Below are positions 1-13,200 of a stretch of 64,000 nt of DNA, piece by piece. Both the position numbers and the translations under genes were made by a program. Source of the stretch: Ophiosphaerella korrae (Eukaryota > Ascomycota > Dothideomycetes > Pleosporales > Phaeosphaeriaceae); the NCBI GenBank assembly GCA_028456385.1, contig JALNQF010000023.1, positions 310,001 to 374,000 on the forward strand, given 5' to 3'. The notes beneath the pieces are model-generated. The model did not search any database. It saw only the letters and a list, made by a program, of their open reading frames with translations, and was not told the origin of the DNA. The stretch's first letter is position 1. Every line of letters starts with the position of its first letter.

Positions 1-256
1 CCGCTTACCTCAACGTTTCTGGTGCCGATTGATGAAATTCAGTATCTAATCGGGCGAATTTGTTTTCTCGGCCGTTCATGGTGTCGCCACCGTGACGCTT
101 TTTTTGGTCTGGCGGGGCAGAGGGGCAGAGGGGCTAGCTGCCATATGCATAACAGACCTCATCCCCAACAACAGTTGTTCCGAACACTCGCATCTTCTAA
201 TTTACTTTCTTGACTCCCATTTCCACAATTGAATTACAGACTTGATATCAACCATC

Positions 257-1391
257 ATGCCCAGCTCTCTCGATCAATTGAAGGCCTCTGGCACCGTGGG
301 TTACCCCTCCACACCACCTCAAGCCCCGGAGCAACCGGAGATACTAATATTAGTATAGGTCGTTGTCTGCGACTCGGGCGACTTTGCAACCATCGACAAG
401 TACAAGCCCCAGGATGCCACTACCAACCCATCCCTGATCCTTGCCGCGTCCAAGAAGCCTGAATACGAGAAGCTGATTGATGCGGCGGTCGAGTATGGCA
501 AAAAGCATGGCGGCAGCAGCATCGACGACCAGGTCGATGCTACCCTCGACAACTTGCTGGTCCAGTTCGGCAAGGAGATCCTCAAAATCATCCCTGGCAA
601 GGTCTCGACAGAAGTAGATGCGAGGTTTTCCTTCGACACCGAGGCCTCGGTGAACAAGGCGCTGCGTATCATCGACGCAAGTCGCCTTCCATCAAGCTTC
701 CCAAATCACGACTGACCATTTGCAGCTGTATAAGGAGCAGGGTATTGGAAAGGAGCGCATTCTTATCAAGATTGCCTCGACCTGGGAAGGTATCAAGGCC
801 GCTGAGATCCTGCAGTCAAAGCATGGCATCAACACCAACCTGACTCTTATGTTCTCTCTGGTTCAGGCCATCGCCGCTGCTGAGGCCGGCGCTTTCCTTA
901 TCTCGCCGTTTGTCGGCCGTATTCTTGACTGGTACAAGGCTGCGACCAAGAAGGAGTACGCCAAGGAGGAGGACCCTGGTGTCAAGAGCGTCCAGGCCAT
1001 CTTCAACTACTACAAGAAGTACGGCTACAAGACCATCGTCATGGGCGCTTCATTCAGGAGCATTGGCGAAGTCACCGAGCTCGCTGGCTGCGACTACCTG
1101 ACCATTGCCGTAAGCCATCCTTTCAAGATAGGGAGAATGTACTAACTCTACCAGCCCAACCTACTCGAGCAGCTGTACAACTCGGAAGACTCAGTTCCAC
1201 AGAAGCTTAATGCCAGCGATGCTTCTTCGCTCAATATCGAGAAGAAGAGCTACATCAACAATGAGGCCGAGTTCCGCTTCTACTTCAACGAAGACCAGAT
1301 GGCCGTGGAGAAGCTGCGCGAGGGAATCTCCAAGTTTGCTGCTGATGCCGTGACGCTCAAGGACATTCTGCGCAAGAAAATACAAGCATAG
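257..1391 (+). CDS. TAL1: Transaldolase
   Basis: Pentose phosphate pathway enzyme of the cytosol that moves a dihydroxyacetone unit between sugar phosphates. The model has four exons (257-295, 359-676, 726-1109, 1155-1391) and gives 325 residues, the normal length for the family. The N-terminal DSGDF and ATTNPSLI motifs and the Schiff-base lysine in ILIKIAST (about K134) are present, as are the LTLMFS and MGASFR motifs. Intron 1 (296-358) and intron 3 (1110-1154) are GT..AG. Intron 2 (677-725) starts with GCAAGT, a GC..AG intron that keeps the conserved [14 protein letters not shown] join in frame. The start is the ATG that opens directly into the family N-terminus. The next gene, Cu/Zn SOD, lies on the same strand. 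Family assignment is very secure; exon borders are inferred from the reading frame. Confidence 0.96.
677..725 (+). other. GC-AG intron in the transaldolase gene
   Basis: The donor reads GAC|GCAAGT and the acceptor TTTGCAG|CTG. No GT donor nearby would preserve the conserved protein across the junction. The length is 49 bp. Confidence 0.8.
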
Positions 1392-1752
1392 ATCCGGTCC
1401 GGTATCGGGGTCAACGAAGTCATGAATCCTAAAGTTGGCAGTGTTTCTGTTGTTTGATCAGATTGCATCCAGTAGCTGTAACTGTAGCTGAACCGCATCA
1501 AAACATAGCAATAACAATCTCCCAACCCTGCAATTCGGTCCCTGTAATCCCACTTGATTTGTAATTTGCCAGGTCTGGCCGAGCTATTGTGGGTCTCTTG
1601 CGAGTTGCGTCACAACTCCGGTGCCCCGCATTGCACGATACTCCGACGAAGGCTCTCTCTGCTCTCCACACTCGCCTCCTCCCACCGCACCACCAACAAT
1701 CCACATCCAAAACACCAAGCCTTTCATCTCCATTTATTACAATACCGCCATA

Positions 1753-2564
1753 ATGGTCAAAGCCGGTAAGTAACACGCGCAACTGCCCACACCTCCCTCC
1801 CCATTGGCCCAAGCGGGGCACCGGCGTGCGCGGAATTGAGCACATTCCCACCCACGCACGTATCAATACCACATTTCGAGCACCATAATGTCTCCCCAAT
1901 TGCCCTCTATCCCACCCAATCACACCAACCGTCTACCCTGCTGGCTAACAAACCCGCTTAGTCGCCGTCCTCCGAGGCGACTCCAACATCAAGGGCACCG
2001 TGACCTTTGAGCAGGCCGACGAATCGGCGCCTACAAAGATCTCCTGGGACATTAGCGGGCACGACGCGAATGCCGAGCGTGGCATGCACGTGCATGCGTT
2101 TGGGGACAATACCAATGGGTGCACGAGCGCCGGGCCGCATTGTACGTATCTAATTCTAACCCCTAACGCTATTATCCCATGTGCAGGGGATGGGAGGGGA
2201 GGCGAGAGCGAACGAAGCGAGTAGCGGCTAATGGTGTGTAGTCAACCCATACAACAAAACCCACGGTGCGCCCGAGGACGAGGAGCGCCATGTGGGCGAC
2301 CTGGGCAACTTCAAGACGGACGGACAGGGCAATGCGAAGGGCAGTGTGGAGGACAAGTTGATTAAGCTGATTGGGTCTGAGAGCGTCATCGGCGTGAGTA
2401 GTACCGGTTTGCGGCTTGTGGAGTTGGTTGGCTAATGTGTTTAGCGCACTATCGTTGTGCATGCTGGGACAGATGACCTGGGCAAGGGCGGGCACGAGGA
2501 GTCGAAGAAGACGGGCAATGCGGGCGGGCGTCCTGCGTGCGGTGTGATTGGGATCTCGAACTAG
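1753..2564 (+). CDS. SOD1: Cu/Zn superoxide dismutase
   Basis: Cytosolic enzyme that converts superoxide to hydrogen peroxide and oxygen. Four exons (1753-1765, 1962-2141, 2242-2393, 2445-2564) give 154 residues, exactly the usual size. Metal ligands are visible: the HVH pair in GMHVHAFGD, the bridging His after SAGPH, the HGAP and HVGDLGN segment with the zinc ligands, and the copper-ligand His in [10 protein letters not shown]. The disulfide cysteines (GCTSAG and RPACGVIG) are present. The first exon encodes only MVKA plus one base and is followed by a 196-bp intron, the longest in the gene. There is no signal peptide, consistent with the cytosolic form. It follows transaldolase on the same strand and is convergent with the zinc-finger gene downstream. 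Confidence 0.97.
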
Positions 2565-2968
2565 GTCCAGCACTGTGATGCAGGGAGGGGGGGGGGAAGA
2601 GACGGGATACATGTAGTCGGGCTTCGGCTTGAAATAGCAAATTGTCTTGTCGTCTTGTTCGCTCGTACCTTCACATTTGCCACACTAAAACACCCATGGG
2701 ATAAATCCAGCGTAGAATACCAAATATGGAATAAATCGAATATATACCTACACCTACCACTAGCTACACAACCGCCACCACGCCGACAAAACGACTGACT
2801 ACCAAAAGGCATCATGCATCAGTCGCGCCAACACGGCAACAGTCCCCATCGCCGCCCACCCAACCATTGACCCAAACTCCACTAATGCACTCAAACCGGG
2901 TATCGATGCCTATCGCAGGGGAAAACAAGTCAAGCAAGAAAAAGATATACACTTTACCAGAGCCAATT
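2565..2968. other. Convergent 3' intergenic region
   Basis: Between the convergent SOD and zinc-finger genes. It holds a short G run near 2585-2597 and AT-rich stretches that could serve 3'-end formation. No gene seen. Confidence 0.5.
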
Positions 2969-5900
2969 CTACAGATTGACAACGCGGGTGTCATCGTTGA
3001 GGAAGGCACGGCGGTACTTGACGATCTCCGCGGCGATACCGTTGGGATCCTTTGTGCCTGTCTTGCGCAATTCCCTGAGGACGCCGCGGAGGCCGTCGTT
3101 CCACTGTTGTTTTTCCTCGGGGAATTTGCCGGGGTTGGCGGTGCCGAGTTGGACGAGGAGGGTTTCGCCTGTGAGGATTAGTGGGTGGATGGGTGGGTAG
3201 GGAGTGGAGGGGGAAGCGGGACGTAGTATGAAGTGATCTAGACGCACCGGTGATGCCCAAGGCCTGGAAGTGCTGGAAAGTGCAGTTGGCGTCGGTGCAG
3301 GTGGCGCCCGAGGTTTCGTGTGGGCACATGGGGTTGTGGGCGTCGATGCGGTGGCTGTAGGTTGGGGAGAGAAAGCCGCCGGGGACGTCAGCAGTGAAGT
3401 TGGGGTGGTAGCGGTAGGATTTGAAGATGCGGAGGGGACTTTCATAGGGTGTGAATTTGGGCGCTGGTTTCTGGACAGGTGGCTCGGGCGGCTTTCTAAG
3501 TCAGCTTAGCTAAAGGCGGAGCAGAAAACGTACATTTTCTAGTGCCGGGACGGGAATGAGCTCTGGGCCTGGTTGGGATTCTAGGACAGGCTCTTCAAGA
3601 GAGTCAGTAGGCTGTTCTGTCGCTCGGTGTGTAGGTGTCGAGTCGTCATTGTCAGGCTGAGAAGACATCTCACTGTCCGAGTCCGAGTCTGAGTCTGAGT
3701 CTGAGCCTGAGTCCTCGGAGGATGAAGAGGCAATGTCCATAGCACCGTCTCCCACTTCTACCAGGTTTGTAACTACACCAGCGTTCGGGGATTCGCTGTC
3801 AGTTTGTGCATTTGACATCTCTTCATCCACATCGGGTGGCTCATAGGCTTCTTCGTCCTCTGTAGTAATATCCTCAGACGCTACCGTTGATGCCACCTTG
3901 GTTTGGACAGTTTGAACCTCTTGACTAGGTGGGTCTGCAATGGCCATAGGCTCTTCTGGTACATATTCTTCATCTTCCGACGCCAAAGACATCTCAACTT
4001 CTTCGGAAAGAGGCGACTCAGGGGACGTAGCACGGCCTGTTGCTTGCGTCTGAGGCGCATCGTCTAACTCTTGAGCTTTACTGACGCTGGCCTCCACCAC
4101 CGGGGCTGGACTATAAAAGTCGTCCTCGTCAAGCGGAGTCGTGAATCCTTGGCCATGGGGCTCCGATATGGCTGCATTAGTTACAAAAGCATCGCTTGCT
4201 GCTCCATAATTCTCGCTGATTTTGGGAGGTTGGGATGGCGCTGTTGCTTGTTCGACTTCTCTTTGAACGCCGTTTCCAAGACCAGGAAGAGTTGTGGGCC
4301 GTTCAGGAACTTGGCTCACGCTTGGCAATATCGAAACCTTACCCGCCTCCACCACCTCGACATCCTCCTGTGCTTTGGCGGGCGATTGCACAGTCGAATC
4401 TGAGGCAAGTTTTGCTTCCTGTTGATGGCCCTCAGACTCGGGCGAAATCTCGTGCTGAATCTCATCCTTCTTGGCGCACATTTCAGCATGTGACATGCCT
4501 TCAGTATCGACCCCAAGGCTCTCAAGCTCCCGTGTTAAGCGCTCTTTGTCCTCTGTAATCTTCGCATTCTGCGCCCTAAGCTCCTCCATGTCTTTCATCA
4601 ATTGGGCCATCTTGGTTGTATTGACTGCGAGCTCCGCGTCAAACGAAGGCAACTTTGACTGTATCTCTTCTCGCCGGCGTCTTTTCACATCGCTGATTAA
4701 CTCGCTTGTGTCGTGCATTATACTCCTTAACGCACTACCAGGCTCGATGCGGGCAGATTGGACCGATACGCCATGCGACGTTGAAGGGGACGATGCTGCT
4801 GCTGCAGCAGCTTTATCCTTCTCTCGTTTCTCGGCAAGCTTTTTCTTGAGAGTCAATTTCATAGCCGCCAACTCATCTTCCTTCCTCTTTAGCTCTTTCT
4901 CTCGTGCTTGAGTGGAAGGGGTCTGTGGTCCTGGTGTACTGAATGCCGGAGAACCAGAAAAAGCCGAAGGTTGCCGAGAGGGAAAGTCTGAAAGATGTCC
5001 AGGAACCGGGCGCTGACCGCTAGTAAATTGTGGTGTGAAAGTTGGTTTTGACTGAGAATGATCCTCGTCGATATCCATCTCGCTGCCATTAGACTCATCG
5101 TCACTAACTTGATGGGCCATGAATCCCTCGTGATAGGCACGAGGAGAATCGCCTAATGGGCGCGTACATGGTGCAACAGAACCGTGGGGCGTTGAGAATT
5201 CCGCATCGGAAGGGGCGGGTCTCTTTTGCGGAATTGAAGGATTCATAAATAAACCAGGGATGCCAGGAAACCCAGATTGATCATTTGGGGTTGATGTGCC
5301 AGATGGCGATGGCTGCACGGCCTGTTCAGCTGGCAATGGAGATGATACTGCACTATTGACAGCAGGTGTCAGCTGCTTCTTTGCTTTTATCGCCTCCAGG
5401 CGCTGTTTGATCAACTCCGTGTTTCGCGCTCTCTGTTCGTCCGTAACTGGGGGTTTCGCCGGGAGCGACATGACAGGCTGAGAGGTATTGACGACCGGCG
5501 TGGTATGAGGAGGAGCAGCCGTCGCGGGCGTCTTCGGTGGGGGGCTTGGCTTGGCGACAGATTGCTTTGCGAGCTTTGCGGCCTGTAGCCGGGCGATATA
5601 GTCTTTTCGATCCACGGGAGAAGGAGCAGATGCTGCAGGGGGAGCCACATTTGCGCTCGTCTTAATCGTCGGTGTTGGCTTTTGCTGCGGTTCATGGTTA
5701 TTGGCCTCAGGCTGTACCACACCACCACTAGATGGTTGCACAGACTTCTTTGGCGTTTCATGTGGCGGCTGTGGTGGTAGTATAGGCGCTGGCTCAGAGG
5801 GTAGGTTCAGGCTTTGGTAAAGGCCGCGCAGCAGCTCGAGATCTAAAGACTCCTTTGCCAATGAACGATAGCCAATGTTATGGCTATGCAAGAGCTTGAT

Positions 5901-6648
5901 GAACTGCTTAGCCTCGTCTCGATTTTTCTCCACGGTGTCCACGACAGTCGGAACGGCCGCCTGCTGTGATGACTTGCGTCTAGATTCCTGGATGGCCTGC
6001 TGTCCTGCGGCAGGTTGATCGGGGTTGTAGGCTTCTTCAGCAGGCGGCTCGGCGTGCTTCACCAGTGGAACAGAGCGAGGTGGGTCGCGAAATGGGTGGC
6101 CATTGGCTCGTGGCGCGTTTTCACCATCACTGACCTCGCCGTCCTCTCTGTCGCTGTCCATGCCTTCCTGGACGCGTTCCTTGGGCGGTGGTATTGCCGG
6201 GTGAGAGGAAGGCGGACAGAACGCAGGGGGCGCTGGAGGAAATGGCTGGGGGAAGGCAAAGGCAGGAAGGGGCGGTGGGGGTTGGCCGTTGGCAGCAGCG
6301 GTCTGCATGAGGGCGAACCAAGCGTTGGGGTCAGGCGGTGGCCACGCAGCTGCGGCGGTTCTTAGCAACTGGTCACAAGTGAGACCATGGGCCTGTCTTA
6401 CCTAGAGGAAACGGCGGCTGCTGGGTGTTCTGGGCGTAAGAGGCATGGTTAGCGGAGGGAGACGGGGCTTGTTGCAGGCCGGGGGGGTAGAAAGGGTTCA
6501 CGGGAGGCTGGTGCTGCATATCTTGAGGCGCGCCGGGGATATCAGAGGGTGAAGGTGAGTAAGGTGCTGGCGGTTGGTGTAGTTGCCGTGGGGGATAGTG
6601 AAAGGGACCAGCGCCATGGTAGGGCTGAGGGTAGTTGTTATTTGCCAT
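2969..6648 (-). CDS. Red1/ZFC3H1-like C3H1 zinc-finger protein
   Basis: Likely nuclear RNA-surveillance scaffold of the Red1/ZFC3H1 type, which in fission yeast bridges the Mtr4-like helicase and the exosome; that role is known for the family and inferred here. Four exons on the minus strand (6648-6402, 6349-3534, 3491-3248, 3168-2969) give 1168 residues. The N-terminus is Pro/Gln-rich and followed by an acidic DREDGEVSDGE motif. Two Lys/Glu-rich coiled-coil stretches lie near residues 555-590 and 635-715, then comes an Asp/Ser tract (SDSDSDSDSD). The C-terminal finger has C-x8-C-x4-C-x3-H spacing (about 1077-1095), preceded by the conserved SPLRIFKSYRYHPNF segment. The acceptor of the third exon is AAAG, needed to keep frame. 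It shares a 594-bp divergent promoter with the myosin gene. Confidence 0.85.
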
Positions 6649-7242
6649 GGAGCTCTGCGCGTCTCTCTGCCCAAAGTCGCGCTTGCGTCAGTACATGAGG
6701 CGGTAAGAGTAGACGCCGAATGGAGATAAGAGAGGGCGACAAGCAGGCCCAAGGCAGGTGATGCGCTGAGGTGGTGTGGTCGCGAGATCTATGCAGAGTC
6801 GCCGTCGCAATCGCAGGCGCAAGGAACTAGTCTATGGACGCGCGCCAAAGGGCAGGGCAGGCAATTTGCTCGGGAGCTAGCCCAAAGCGGGAGCTAGCCA
6901 GAGCGGCACGTGACATGCTCCGCGTCTCGCTCTTCGGCCGTCCGCACGCCGTTACTAGGGCAAAGGCTCGTGCGGAGGTAAACAACAAACAACGACGCAT
7001 CATCACCACCGCAGCATTGCCCACCATCTGGATTCATTTCGGCGCGCAAAGGTGCATCCTTGTACATACACTACTTCTCACTTCTCTTCTACACCCAGCA
7101 TTCTACCTTCTCTATTCTGGCCTTGCAGAAGCCCCTTGTTTTTTTCCTGGGCTTCGGCATTCTTCCATAATGCGGTGCGCGCTTGCAGCGTAACACAGCC
7201 GTAGACAGACCACCACAGCACCATAATCTTCTCTAAGCCGCG
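6649..7242. promoter_or_regulatory. Divergent promoter region, zinc-finger gene and myosin
   Basis: A 594-bp stretch between two start codons pointing away from each other. It must contain both promoters and 5' UTRs. CT-rich sequence lies near 7070-7130 before the myosin start. No specific factor site is claimed. Confidence 0.6.
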
Positions 7243-10200
7243 ATGGGCGCACCTGCGCCAAATGGCCGGCCTTTTGCTCGCAACTCGCGCAATTCGCCCT
7301 TTGCCAGGACCACATCCTCCCCCTCCCTTGGCGCTGTTCCTGCGCGCCCAAAGTCGGGCCTCGTCTCGTCGCCCCTCGCAGACGGCGAGCCAAAGATGAC
7401 ACACCTGCGCAACACTTCCCTCACACACGATCTGACCCGCCTGAGATCCAACTCGCTCCGAAGCAGCACGCCTTCGGGCACCTTCGCACCCCAATTTATA
7501 TCAGAGGACGACCAGGAGACACCCAGGCTGGGCGGTATAGTCGAGGGCGAGAACGACTTCTCCGGCAAGCGCTACGTCTGGCTCAGGGACCCAGCTACTG
7601 CCTTTATTCGAGGCTGGGTAGTAGAAGACCTGCCTGAGGGGAGGCTTCTAGTGCAATGCGACAATGGCACCCAGCAGGAAGTCGAGGCCGACTCAGTCGA
7701 CAAGGTCAATCCAGCTAAATTCGACAAGGCCAACGATATGGCGGAGCTCACCCATCTAAACGAGCCCTCGGTCATCCACAACCTGCATATGCGATACCAA
7801 GCTGATCTTATCTACGTACGTCGGTGATGAGAAATAGAATTCCATTCGCTGACACATGCAGACATATTCTGGACTCTTCTTGGTCACGATTAATCCGTAC
7901 TGTCCGCTGCCTATATACTCACGGGAGTACATCAACATGTACCGCGGCCGGAGTCGGGAGGAAACGAAACCCCACATCTTCGCAATGGCTGACGAGGCCT
8001 TCCGAAATCTGGTAGATGAAGGAGAGAACCAGAGTATCCTTGTGACGTAAGCAAAACAAAAAGTTATGCAAGCCCGTCCTAATATTGTATAGGGGAGAGT
8101 CCGGCGCTGGAAAGACTGAAAACACGAAGAAGGTCATTCAATATCTGGCGGCCGTTGCCAACTCTGACACCGACCGAGCCAAGTCAGGAGGGCGTCATCT
8201 CTCTAACCTGTCAGAGCAAATCCTGCGCGCGAATCCTATCCTCGAAGCCTTTGGAAACGCACAGACTGTGCGAAATAATAACTCCTCTCGGTTTGGAAAG
8301 TTCATTAGGATCGAATTCAATCGCACAGGCCAGATTGCTGGCGCATACATTGACTGGTACCTCCTTGAAAAGTCCCGCGTAGTGAGGCTCAACTCCAATG
8401 AGCGTAACTACCATGTGTTCTACCAGCTGTTACGTGGAGCCGACACCAGGCTGAAGCAGGAACTCTTCCTTCACAACAAAGAAACTGATGACTTTGATTA
8501 TACGAGACATGGAAATGACACTATTTCCGGTGTATCAGATCGAGATGAATGGAACACTCTGATAGAAGCCTTTCACATCATGGGCTTCACCGACAAGGAC
8601 CAATCGGCAATCCTACGCACAGTTGCTGCAGTCCTCCACCTCGGCAATATCAGAGCCACGAAGGAAAGCCGGCGAGCAGACCAAGCCACATTCGACCTCA
8701 ATGCTGAGTCACAAGCGCGTATTGTTTCTGAACTATTAGGAATTTCCTCGGACGAATTCGCCAAAGCCCTGTTACATCCAAGAGTCAAGGCCGGCCGGGA
8801 ATGGGTGGAGAAGGTCCAGACGCCAGAGCAAGTCAACCTTGCTATCGACGCCCTCGCAAAGGGTATCTACGAACGAGGCTTTGGGGACCTTGTCGATCGT
8901 ATCAATCGGCAACTTGACCACAATGGTAGCGGGACCGACGACTCTCACTTCATCGGCGTGCTCGACATTGCAGGCTTTGAAATCTTCGACGAGAACAACT
9001 TTGAGCAGCTGTGCATCAATTACACCAACGAAAAGCTCCAACAGTTTTTCAACCACCACATGTTCGTTCTTGAACAGGAAGAATATGCCCGAGAACAGAT
9101 TGAATGGAAGTTTATCGACTTTGGCCGCGACCTTCAGCCAACCATTGATCTTATTGAACTGCCTAATCCTATTGGTATCTTCTCATGCTTAGATGAAGAC
9201 AGTGTCATGCCAAAAGCAACCGATAAGAGCTTCACTGAGAAGCTACACTCTCTCTGGGATCGCAAAAGCACAAAGTACAAGCGATCCCTGTTGGCGCAAG
9301 GCTTCAAGCTCACGCACTACGCCGCGGAAGTGGAGTACTCGACCGAGGGCTGGTTGGAGAAGAACAAAGATCCACTAAACGACAATGTTACTCGCCTTCT
9401 CGCAGCTTCCACTGACAAGCAGATAGCTCAATTATTCATCGATTGTGCAGACCCTGACGACGATGCGGGTAGCTCTCGCAACCGGGTGAAGAAGGGTCTC
9501 TTCCGCACAGTTGCTCAGCGGCATAAAGAGCAGCTCTCCTCCTTGATGACCCAACTTCATTCAACACATCCCCATTTCGTTCGATGTATTCTGCCCAATC
9601 ACAAGAAGCGCCCCAAGCAGTTCATTGCACCCCTTGTCCTCGACCAACTGCGATGCAATGGTGTGTTGGAGGGCATCCGTATCGCCCGTACAGGTTTCCC
9701 CAATCGCTTGCCATTTGTTGAATTCCGTCAACGATACGAGGTCTTGTGCAAAGATCTTCCGAAGGGTTATCTCGAGGGTCAGGTAGCCGCCAAGATGATT
9801 TTAGAGAAACTTAATCTTGATAGGGCTCTCTATCGTGTCGGTTTGACAAAGGTGTTCTTTAGGGCCGGTGTCCTAGCCGAACTGGAAGACCAACGTGATG
9901 CCCTTATTCGGGACATCATGATTCGCTTCCAATCTGCAGCCAGGGGTTTCGTTCAACGCCGCATTGCCCACAAGCGCCTCTATCGGGCTGAGGCCACTCG
10001 AATCATCCAACGAAACTTCCAGGTATATCTTGATATGCAATCGAATCCATGGTGGAGGCTGTTCGCTCGAATGAAGCCCATGCTTGGAGCAACTCGCCAA
10101 GCTGCAGAAGTCAAGAAGCGCGATGAGATGATCCAGAAACTCGAAGAGAAGATGCAACAAGAAGCTGCAGAAAAGCAACGGGTCGAGGACGAACGAAGAC

Positions 10201-13200
10201 GGGCCGAAATGGACATCCAGCGCATACAAAAAACCCTCGAAAGCGAGCGTGCTCTTGCGCTGGACAAGGAAGAGATTTTCAAACGTCTACAATATCGCGA
10301 GGCTGAACTTACCGAAAAGCTAGCTGGTGCCATTGAAGATCAAGACAAGCTTGAAGATCAGCTGGATGAGTTAATGGAAGCAAAGAAACATATCGAAGAC
10401 CAAGCAGAGGTTTGGCGCAAGGACCTGGAACAGGCTACTGAAATCATCAGCAGCCTTGAAGATGAGAAGAAGGACCTTGAGGACCAACTTGCACAAATGG
10501 ATCAGCAATTGCAGGAGCTAGAAGCTGCCAAGTCGGAACGAAGTCAAGCTGAAGAGTCTCTGAGCCAGGAAGTGAAGATGCTTACAAGTCATCTCGCGCT
10601 GAAAGAGCGGAAACTTGAGGAGCTCCAGGCAAAGTTGTTGAAGATTGATCAAGACCTAGACGTCAAGCTAGCCGCTTCGGTCAAGGAAGTGCAGGCAGGC
10701 AAAAAACAGATCAAAGATCTTATTGACGAGAACCGACAAGTCCGACAACAGATTGCCGACCTCTCATCTACTTCAACAAGCTATGAGGATCTTATCAGAC
10801 GGAAAGAAAGCGAGTTAGCTATACTCAAAACTGATCTGAAGAACTACGAATCTGACCGCCATATCTTCGACAGCGAGAAACGCACTCTGGCGTCCAAACA
10901 TGATAATCTCCAAAGCCGCCTACGGGATGCCAAGGCCGAGCTGGACGCCATGCGCTCACAGCAGCAGCAGCTTGAACGTGAAGCTGCCGATGCTAAACGA
11001 CTTTTGGAAGAAAAGATCTCAGAAGACGTCCAATCTAGCGAAGGTCGAAAGATCCTTGACGAGCAGATTGAATCTCTCAAAACTGAGCTTTTCAATGTCC
11101 AGAAAGAACTCAGTAGAGAACGCCAGTCCCGCGATGACGTAGAGATGCTCGGCGAACATAGGTACGATACTTTGAAGCGTGACTTTGAAGCCTTGAACGA
11201 GTCCAAGATCACAATCGAGAAAGAAATGTACGTACAGCAAGACGCTCTGCGAAGAGCAACGGAATCTCGCACAAATCACGAAAAGGAGCGCAAGGATTAC
11301 CAAAACGAACTGCGCAGTCTCCGCGAGAAATATCTAAAGCTGGAAGAGGAGAAGCTGGATGCAGATGCAGAAGCGGAGCGTGTCCAATCTCGGTTGGCCT
11401 TGGAGCGTCAGGCTGGGCAGCAACGCGAACTCGAAGCAAAGGACGAGCAGCTCGATCAGCTAGAAGCTGAACGCGATGACCTTGCTGAACAAGTCCACAA
11501 TCTTACGCAAATGCTTGCTGACTCTGATTCTTTCAAAGAGCGGAATGATCAGCAGAAGGAGCGCCTTGAACGTGAACTTGTCACTGTCAGAGGTCGCCTG
11601 ACCGCCTCTGAGAATGACAACCGTGCTCTGTTGAACAAGCTACAACAAAAGAACCTAGACATTGCGAGATCTAGTTCTCGGGTTGGGGAGACTCAGCGCT
11701 CGAAGATCATGCAGCTGACGAATGAGAAGTCTAGAGCGGAAGAAGAGAACAAGAAACTCTTCCGTCAACTAGAAGATGCACAACTTGCTATCGCTTCTCT
11801 TGAGAAGCAAAAGGAGAAGCTTTCGCTCACCGTCGAAGATATGACCCACGAAATCACACGCGAGCACAAGACCAGCCGCAACGCAGAGAAGGCCTCCTCG
11901 TCAGTCAACCTCCAACTGGCGGATGTGAACAGGAAGCTTGAAACAGAAAGGCAACTTCGAACACAAGCACAGACTAATACTCGTGCCGTGCAAGCGTCAT
12001 TGGAAGATAGCAACCGCGAGCTAGATGAGTGCCGTCAACAGCTCATGCTCTTGCGCAAGGTATTTGATCCGGAAGGCGCCGATGTTAATATCACGTACGA
12101 GGCGGCGAAACCAGACATTACCAAAGCGGTCGACCTCGCAGAACGCTTGGAGGCTGCCAAACAAGCGCTACGCATTGCCTCCGAGCGATACTCGCGAGCC
12201 GAGTCGCAATTGGACGAGCTCCGAGAAAGGCATGAGGGCGAGCTTCATGATATGGATACTCGTCATGCTAATTCGAAGCGGGCGATGCTGGAAGAGATGA
12301 ATAGTAGTCAAGTCAATCAAGCTAGCGCACGTCGGTCACCAACCCATGTTCGCAAAGAAAGCGAAAACAGGAGACCATTCTCAATCACAAACACTCCAAC
12401 CAATCAGCGGCATATCAGCACTGCGACAGACAACTCAGCTCGATCAGACCGGACTGTTGACACTGTTACCCTCAACAACCGTATGGACATGGCCTCTGAA
12501 CTTGAGCTTGTACAAAACCAACTCCAAATGTCCGAGATGCGAAACAAGCACCTGCAAAGTCAAATCGAACGATCCCCTGTTCGCAATGGCTGGCAGGACG
12601 ATAGTCCATCTGTTCGAAGGGTGCAAAAGCTTGAGCGCGAGAACTACCGTCTACATGACATGCTCGACGATTCCGCAAGGAAAGTATCTGCGCTCGAACA
12701 CAGCCTCCGATCAGGCCAGCTATCCTACCAGGAGGTTCAGACCAAGTCTCATGAGGAGCTCTTTGACCTCTTGAATTCTCAGGAGCAGTCGCGGAAGTCT
12801 GTAGTGCAGGCACACAACGCCGCGATCAACGAGCTTGCGGATGCGAAGACGGCCTTTGACGATATCAAACAGGCCAAAGCTGCCCTCGAGGCCGAGTTAC
12901 ATGACGTCAAGCTGGACTTTGACGATTATGCCTCCGAACGGGAACGAGAACAAGCAAACCACAACCAACTTCTTCAGGAGTTTGCGGACCTTCAGATCCG
13001 TCTGGACAGCGAGTCCTCTACGCTTATTGATGTTCAGTCCAGCCTCAGCATGTACAAGAGCAGGGCAGACGATTATTTCAGCAAGCTAGAGCAAGCTGAA
13101 ATCGCCGTGCTGAAAGCCTCAAGAGCTGAACAGTTCGCCAAGACACAAGCTCGTGAAGCCGAAGAGACTTGTGCTACGGTTATGGCCGAGCGCAAAGATA

